Source: Nitrospirota bacterium (GTDB taxonomy: Bacteria; Nitrospirota; Thermodesulfovibrionia; UBA6902). From it: 11,199 nucleotides of DNA. Position numbers and translations under genes: made by a program. Below the pieces are notes generated by a model that saw only the letters and a list, made by a program, of their open reading frames with translations, had not been told where the DNA came from and ran no database searches. Shown one piece after another: positions 7,023 to 11,199 of this stretch (position 1 is its first letter; each line of letters opens with the position of its first letter). The stretch lies in contig JAJRVB010000248.1 of assembly GCA_024277515.1 (NCBI GenBank), positions 1 through 11,199 of the forward strand, written 5' to 3'.

Positions 7023-7043
7023 CCCCTCTTTGGCAAAGAGGGG
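7023..7043. repeat. Hairpin 2 (perfect palindrome)
   Basis: CCCCTCTTTG-G-CAAAGAGGGG is a perfect 10-bp inverted repeat around a single central base; as RNA it would use about nine pairs with a three-base loop. It is followed by TTAGGGGAGACTTG rather than a T-tract, so it is a poor intrinsic terminator. It looks like part of a dispersed repeat element. Confidence 0.7.
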
Positions 7044-7074
7044 TTAGGGGAGACTTGAAAGGAGGACTTTTCAT

Positions 7075-7093
7075 CCCCGTTTACAAAACGGGG
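7075..7093. repeat. Hairpin 3 (REP-like), just upstream of cobA-hemD
   Basis: CCCCGTTT-ACA-AAACGGGG is a perfect 8-bp stem with a three-base loop. It is the same size and loop as hairpin 1, with TT/AA in place of CC/GG in the stem. It ends 26 bases before the cobA-hemD start codon. Confidence 0.7.
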
Positions 7094-7119
7094 TATTCAA
7101 GTTCATTCCTTCATAAATC

Positions 7120-8661
7120 ATGAACGGTAAAGTATACATAGTCGGCGCGGGGCCGGGTGATATCGGCCTGCTCACTGTAAAGGGGCTTGCCTGCCTCCGC
7201 AGGGCGGATGTCGTTGTGTATGATTTTCACCTTAATGCCCAGGTTCTGAACTACATAAACCACGATGCGGAATTTATATACGCGGGAAAACGCGGTGGAC
7301 AGCACGATATGACACAGGACAGGATTAACGCAACGCTTGTTGAAAAGGCAAAAGAAGGCAAGACCATCTGCCGCCTTAAGGGAGGCGACCCTTTTGTATT
7401 CGGCAGGGGAGGAGAAGAGGCGGAAGTCCTGGTAAAGGCGGGCATCCAGTTTGAAGTTGTTCCGGGTATAAGCTCCGCTATTGCAGCCCCTGCGTATGCC
7501 GGTATACCTCTCACTCACCGCGCATATTCCTCTTCACTCGCGATTGTCCCGGGGTATGAGGATGTTACAAAGAAGGAAAGCTCCATTGACTGGGCAAGGC
7601 TCGCTACCGGCGTCGGGACGATCGTATTCTTGATGACCGTCAAAAATATCTCCATGGTATGTCAGCGGCTTATTGAAAACGGCAGGCCCCCCGGGACCCC
7701 GGTAGCCGTCATCCGCTGGGGCACACGGGCTGACCAGACCACCCTTACGGGTAATCTGGACAACATGCCTGAGATCGTGAAAGAAAATGAAATAAGACCC
7801 CCAGCCGTCATGGTCGTCGGAGATGTGGTAAAATTACGGGATACCCTTAAATGGTATGAAAATAAACCACTTTTCGGGCACCGCATTCTTGTTACCAGGG
7901 GACATACGACAGGGTTTGAGCCGCTGGAAGAACTGGGGGCTGAAATAATGGAATTTCATACAATCGAAATTGTCCCTCCTGATGACTGGACAGATCTTGA
8001 CAAGGCCATAGAAAAGATTGACTCATACGACTGGCTGGTGCTTACGAGTGTAAACGGGGTCAAGTTCTTCTTTCAGAGATTGATGGACCGCAACAGGGAC
8101 ATTCGCGACCTGAAGGGGATAAAGATATGCGCGGTTGGAGTAAAGACCGCTGCAACAATCAGAAAATACGGCATAAAAGTAGATCTTGTGCCTGAGAAAT
8201 ATAATGCAGAAGGATTGATCGAGGCCTTTGTTCAGGAACACGGGGCACGGGACACGGGACACGGCCTGGAGGGCGTCAGGATACTTCTTCCACGGGCAGA
8301 GGCGGCAAGGGAGACATTTCCTCATAAGGCCGGAGAACTGGGCGGGGAGATAGACGTGTTCACTGCATACAGGACGGTAAAGCCCGAAATTCATGGTAAA
8401 AGGCTCAAGAGATTTTTAAAGCAGGGAAAGATCTCGATCGCAACGTTTACGAGTGCGGCAACATTTAATAATTACATGGAAATAATGGGAGAAGATGCCC
8501 TTGACCTGCTGAAAGATGTTTTAATAGCAGTTATCGGCCCTGTCACGGCAAAGGCGGTGGAAAAGGCCGGTCTGACCGTCCATATCATGCCCCGTAAAGC
8601 CACAGTGGACGCTATGGTCACTGAAATAATAGAGAGGGCGGCAAAAAAGCAGAACAACTAA
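7120..8661 (+). CDS. cobA-hemD: Fused uroporphyrinogen-III C-methyltransferase / uroporphyrinogen-III synthase
   Basis: A 513-residue bifunctional cytoplasmic enzyme. Residues 1-248 are the SAM uroporphyrinogen methyltransferase (CobA/SUMT), which makes precorrin-2 for siroheme, cobalamin or related tetrapyrroles. Motifs: VGAGPGD (8-14), LKGGDPFVFGRGGEE (86-100), PGISSAIAAPAYAGIPLTHR (115-134) and PPAVMVVGDVV (227-237). The usual VTGH is IVPGYED here (142-148), a family variant. Residues 250-513 are HemD, which closes hydroxymethylbilane to uroporphyrinogen III: GHRILVTR (253-260), LVLTSVNGVKFF, ATFTSAATFNNY and VIGPVTAKAVEKAGL. The fusion lets one protein make and then methylate the intermediate. 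The ATG is right because the SAM motif starts at residue 8, yet no Shine-Dalgarno precedes it. No other hem or cob gene lies alongside. A heptamer repeat sits in the HemD part, and rnr follows after 15 bases. Confidence 0.94.
   Translation: MNGKVYIVGAGPGDIGLLTVKGLACLRRADVVVYDFHLNAQVLNYINHDAEFIYAGKRGGQHDMTQDRINATLVEKAKEGKTICRLKGGDPFVFGRGGEEAEVLVKAGIQFEVVPGISSAIAAPAYAGIPLTHRAYSSSLAIVPGYEDVTKKESSIDWARLATGVGTIVFLMTVKNISMVCQRLIENGRPPGTPVAVIRWGTRADQTTLTGNLDNMPEIVKENEIRPPAVMVVGDVVKLRDTLKWYENKPLFGHRILVTRGHTTGFEPLEELGAEIMEFHTIEIVPPDDWTDLDKAIEKIDSYDWLVLTSVNGVKFFFQRLMDRNRDIRDLKGIKICAVGVKTAATIRKYGIKVDLVPEKYNAEGLIEAFVQEHGARDTGHGLEGVRILLPRAEAARETFPHKAGELGGEIDVFTAYRTVKPEIHGKRLKRFLKQGKISIATFTSAATFNNYMEIMGEDALDLLKDVLIAVIGPVTAKAVEKAGLTVHIMPRKATVDAMVTEIIERAAKKQNN
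8239..8264 (+). repeat. 7-bp tandem repeat inside the HemD coding region
   Basis: About 3.7 copies of CACGGG(A/G): units at 8239-8245, 8246-8252, 8253-8259 and a partial one at 8260-8264. It encodes the Gly/Arg/Asp/His-rich segment HGARDTGHG, in a part of HemD that tolerates variation between strands. Gain or loss of one unit would shift the frame. Confidence 0.75.
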
Positions 8662-8662
8662 A

Positions 8663-8671
8663 TGCTATAAT
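8663..8671 (+). promoter_or_regulatory. Extended -10 promoter at the rnr start
   Basis: TGCTATAAT is a perfect extended -10 (TGn plus TATAAT) lying just after the cobA-hemD stop and ending five bases before the rnr ATG. No -35 is evident, which extended -10 promoters often do not need. The expected transcript start falls on or within about two bases of the A of the ATG at 8677, so the mRNA could be leaderless. Confidence 0.45.
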
Positions 8672-8676
8672 TTCGT

Positions 8677-10779
8677 ATGACACCAAAATCCAGCATTGAC
8701 AGAGAATCAATCCTTCATTTTCTCAGGACAAAGTCCTCGAAACCTCTGAGTGTCCGTGAGATCTCCAGATCACTCAATATCTACAAAACCGAGCTCCGGA
8801 CACTGAAAAGGATACTGAGGTCGCTCACCTCAGCCGGTGATATTTTCAGGACAAAGTCAGGCTGCTACGGTCCGGCTGAAAAGATGAATCTTGTTACAGG
8901 ATCTTTTGAGGCCCACAGGGACGGGTACGGATTTGTTATTCCGGACAAAACAGGTGTCAAAGACGTCTTTGTCCCGCCCGGAAGGACCATGGGCGCAATG
9001 TCCGGGGACCGGGTGGTGGCGCGTATTGAACGCCCGGCAAAGATGGAAGGCAGCATCATAAAAATACTCGAGCGCGGACAGAAAAAGATAATTGGAGAAC
9101 TCTGCCGTGAGAAAAATATTTTCTATGTCAGGCCAAAAGGCAAAAGTGTCCCCTTCTATATCATTGTTTCACCAAAAAACAGGGGCAAGGCAAAAACAGG
9201 CAATACTGTCGCCGTTGAGATCACGGCCTTCCCTACCGCCTCAAGCCCTCCGGAAGGCAGGGTGCTTAAGGTCCTCCCTGATGTCACGGAGCCGCGTTTT
9301 GAGACTGAACTGATTATTGAGGAATATTCCCTGCCGCGACGTTTTCCAAAACCGGTCTTATCGGAAGCGCACACATTGCCTGCATTCAGAAAGTCTGCCG
9401 GGAAACGTGTTGACTGCAGAGACCTGCTGACCGTGACCATTGACGGTGAGACCGCAAAGGATTTTGATGATGCAATTTCAATCGCAAGGACGGACAGCGG
9501 ATATGTACTCTATGTGCACATCGCGGACGTCAGCCACTATGTACCGTGGGATTCAAAACTCGACCTTGAAGCAAGGCGCAGGGGCACAAGCGTATACTTT
9601 CCGGGCAGCGTCATCCCAATGCTTCCGGAAAGGCTCTCTAACAATCTCTGCAGCCTCGTCCCACGCATGGACAGACCGGCTTTCACTGTAGAGATGCACT
9701 TTGACAGGACAGGGGCATTAGTTGAAAAATCATTCTATCCGAGCATTATCAACAGCAACGAGAGGATGACCTATACGTCAGTGAAAAAGATACTCGCGGA
9801 TCAGGACCGGAAAGAGAGGGCCGGATACGAATATCTTCTCTCCAGTTTTGAATTAATGGAGGAGCTGTGCGATATATTGAGAGGGCTTCGGATAAAGCGG
9901 GGCAGCCTTGACTTTGACCTGCCTGAGCCTGAGGTAATTCTCGACCTGCAGGGACGCCCTGAGTCAATAGTAAAGGCCGAGCGGAACCTCGCCCACATGA
10001 TTATCGAGGAATTCATGATATCCGCAAATGAGGCGGTCGGCTCGCACCTCGAGGAGATCGGGGTGCCGTCGCTCTACAGGGTGCATGAAAAACCGGACAC
10101 TGCCAAACTCGAAGAACTCAGACCGATCTTCAGCGCCTTTGGCCTGAAAATAGGAAAGGCCGGGACAAAGACATTTCATTCGGTCCTGAAGCAGGCCAGG
10201 GGGACTGTTGAAGAGTCAATGTTAAACATACTCCTCTTACGTTCCCTTAAACAGGCAAAATACTCAACGGAAAATATAGGGCACTTCGGACTCGCGTCAA
10301 AGTGCTATGCGCACTTCACTTCCCCGATTCGTAGATATCCCGATCTTGTCGTGCACCGGATACTGAAGGATTCCCTGGGCAAAAATGCCCTCCCGGCAAA
10401 AATGGGCCGGTACCTTGAGGAGATACTCCCGGAAATCACGGCCCATTCTTCAAAGACCGAGCGTACCGCATCAGAGGCAGAGAGGGAAATAGTGACTGCC
10501 TTGAGGGTATGGTTTATGAAAGATAAAGTGGGGGATGAATATACGGGGATTGTCACAAACATCAATTCGCACGGGTTAAAGATTCGGCTGAACGATTTTT
10601 TTATCGACGGCTTCCTTCACGTCTCTTCCCTTGCTGATGACTACTACCGGTTCGATGAGAAGAATTACCGCCTCATAGGCAGGAGAAGAAAAAGGGCGTT
10701 CTCGGTAGGCACGGAAGTAAAAGTCAGGGTAGAGCGTGTTGACGTTGAAGAGAGAGAGATAATGCTCGGGCTGGTTTAA
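8677..10779 (+). CDS. rnr: Ribonuclease R (3'-5' exoribonuclease)
   Basis: Processive hydrolytic 3'-5' exonuclease that degrades structured RNA and takes part in RNA quality control. At 700 residues it fits the usual non-enteric length. Residues 1-65 are a winged-helix-like N-terminal domain (SILHFLRTKSSKPLSVREISRSL region). Cold-shock type OB folds follow at about 70-130 (GSFEAHRDGYGFVIPD) and 135-205. The RNB catalytic domain is about 245-570, with metal-binding aspartates in TIDGETAKDFDDAIS (Asp256, Asp262, Asp264, Asp265), RGTSVYFPGSVIPMLPERLSN and YAHFTSPIRRYPDLVVHR (544-561). The S1 domain is about 618-700 (YTGIVTNINSHGLKIRL, ending IMLGLV). All key residues are present. No Shine-Dalgarno precedes the ATG; initiation may be leaderless or by re-initiation after cobA-hemD, 15 bases upstream. 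It converges with the gene on its right. Confidence 0.96.
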   Translation: MTPKSSIDRESILHFLRTKSSKPLSVREISRSLNIYKTELRTLKRILRSLTSAGDIFRTKSGCYGPAEKMNLVTGSFEAHRDGYGFVIPDKTGVKDVFVPPGRTMGAMSGDRVVARIERPAKMEGSIIKILERGQKKIIGELCREKNIFYVRPKGKSVPFYIIVSPKNRGKAKTGNTVAVEITAFPTASSPPEGRVLKVLPDVTEPRFETELIIEEYSLPRRFPKPVLSEAHTLPAFRKSAGKRVDCRDLLTVTIDGETAKDFDDAISIARTDSGYVLYVHIADVSHYVPWDSKLDLEARRRGTSVYFPGSVIPMLPERLSNNLCSLVPRMDRPAFTVEMHFDRTGALVEKSFYPSIINSNERMTYTSVKKILADQDRKERAGYEYLLSSFELMEELCDILRGLRIKRGSLDFDLPEPEVILDLQGRPESIVKAERNLAHMIIEEFMISANEAVGSHLEEIGVPSLYRVHEKPDTAKLEELRPIFSAFGLKIGKAGTKTFHSVLKQARGTVEESMLNILLLRSLKQAKYSTENIGHFGLASKCYAHFTSPIRRYPDLVVHRILKDSLGKNALPAKMGRYLEEILPEITAHSSKTERTASEAEREIVTALRVWFMKDKVGDEYTGIVTNINSHGLKIRLNDFFIDGFLHVSSLADDYYRFDEKNYRLIGRRRKRAFSVGTEVKVRVERVDVEEREIMLGLV

Positions 10780-10798
10780 GACTGTTCAGGATTAATCG

Positions 10799-11199
10799 TT
10801 ACCTGTCTGTAGCGTCAAAGTTGACCCGGCAGTCTCCGTCAGTGTCGGCAGACTGGGCCTGGGCATATGTAAGTGTTGCAGCCACGCCTCCCCCGCAGCT
10901 TTCATTGTCCGTATCATACCGCTGGATTGTCTCACCGCTGTTAAGCTGCCTGGAGCCGCCATTGGTGATTTCAGATCCATCGTTCTCATCCCTGCAGTCT
11001 CCGTCTATTGAAAAGTCATATTTGTCTCCGGCATTATTCCAGACACGGTACCCGCTGCAGTTTGATGAAGATGATGAGGATGCCGGGTTTATCGTCATTA
11101 CAAGCGTCTTCTGCGCAATATTGTCATCATCGCCGGAAGGATCATTGTCGTCCCTCACAAAAAAGGTGAAACTGAAGCTGCCGCTTGTGGTCGGCGTTC
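10799..11199 (-). CDS. C-terminal part of a probable secreted Ig-like protein (start beyond the right edge)
   Basis: The frame is open from the right edge to a TAA at 10801-10799 (about 132 residues) and has no convincing internal start. The first part (TPTTSGSFSFTFFVRD ... QKTLVMTINP) matches the end of a putative bacterial Ig-like (He_PIG type) domain, usually GTPTTSGTYTFTVTVTD followed by LTINP. A poly-Ser linker follows. Then comes a Cys- and Asp-rich tail with four cysteines, RVWNNAGDKYDFSIDGDC and a final DTDGDCRVNFDATD that resembles a dockerin/EF-hand calcium loop. Such proteins are usually exported, and the cysteines could form two disulfides. The N-terminus is missing, so I cannot say whether it is an adhesin, pseudopilin-like protein or surface repeat protein. 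Only 19 bases separate it from the end of rnr. Confidence 0.7.
   Translation of the reverse strand, partial: TPTTSGSFSFTFFVRDDNDPSGDDDNIAQKTLVMTINPASSSSSSNCSGYRVWNNAGDKYDFSIDGDCRDENDGSEITNGGSRQLNSGETIQRYDTDNESCGGGVAATLTYAQAQSADTDGDCRVNFDATDR

Larger units (their letters stand above)
6836..7119. other. Gene-free region between motB and cobA-hemD
   Basis: The first part (6836-6980) shows no hairpin terminator for motAB and no credible gene. The second part holds three strong hairpins described separately. The region ends in TTCATTCCTTCATAAATC before the cobA-hemD ATG, which has no Shine-Dalgarno. Confidence 0.6.

Noticed and set aside
7023..7043. Perfect palindrome as an intrinsic terminator of motAB
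   Set aside because: It lies about 190 bases after motB and is not followed by a T-tract on the plus strand; its neighbours indicate a repeat cluster instead.
6990..7093. CRISPR array
   Set aside because: The hairpins are unevenly spaced, differ in sequence and have no uniform repeat-spacer units.

Overview
The window looks like chromosomal DNA (about half G+C) from a flagellated, diderm (Gram-negative-type) bacterium. The reasons are a flagellar stator pair behind a sigma-54 type promoter, a small lipoprotein with a lipobox, and a MotB with an OmpA-like peptidoglycan-binding domain. A fused uroporphyrinogen-III methyltransferase/synthase, together with hairpin repeats of a style I associate with Nitrospirota and some Desulfobacterota, makes those phyla the best guess. 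The sequence alone does not fix the taxon. I see no rRNA, tRNA, CRISPR array, transposase or phage gene.

Left part (1-2894). A minus-strand pair encodes a class I SAM-dependent methyltransferase and a PilZ (cyclic-di-GMP receptor type) protein that runs off the left edge. They overlap by ATGA and share a good sigma-70-like promoter in the 1.3-1.4 kb gap. The methyltransferase resembles the PhcB-type family. Divergent from them is thrC (threonine synthase).

Middle (2928-6835). A minus-strand pair encodes a 52-residue lipoprotein and a 636-residue membrane-anchored protein, overlapping by GTGA. The larger protein has an N-terminal zinc ribbon, one membrane helix, a possible degenerate trypsin-like region, a helical/TPR-like region and a C-terminal retropepsin-like aspartyl protease domain with DTGAS. 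This unusual domain order is the most novel object here. Divergent from it is motA-motB, preceded by a near-consensus -24/-12 promoter that sits inside a nearly perfect inverted repeat.

Right part (6836-11199). A non-coding stretch carries three perfect or near-perfect hairpins, two of them related by compensatory changes. It ends 26 bases before a fused cobA-hemD gene (siroheme, heme and corrinoid precursor synthesis). Inside that gene is a 7-bp tandem repeat that cannot change copy number without a frameshift. Then comes rnr (RNase R), whose ATG lies five bases after a perfect extended -10 (TGCTATAAT), which suggests leaderless initiation. Converging on rnr from the right is the C-terminus of a probably secreted Ig-like protein with a Ser linker, four cysteines and a dockerin/EF-hand-like Asp loop.

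Functionally this is mostly a patchwork of short, separately controlled units: motility and c-di-GMP sensing, threonine and tetrapyrrole synthesis, and RNA decay. The small minus-strand operons contain the least understood genes.
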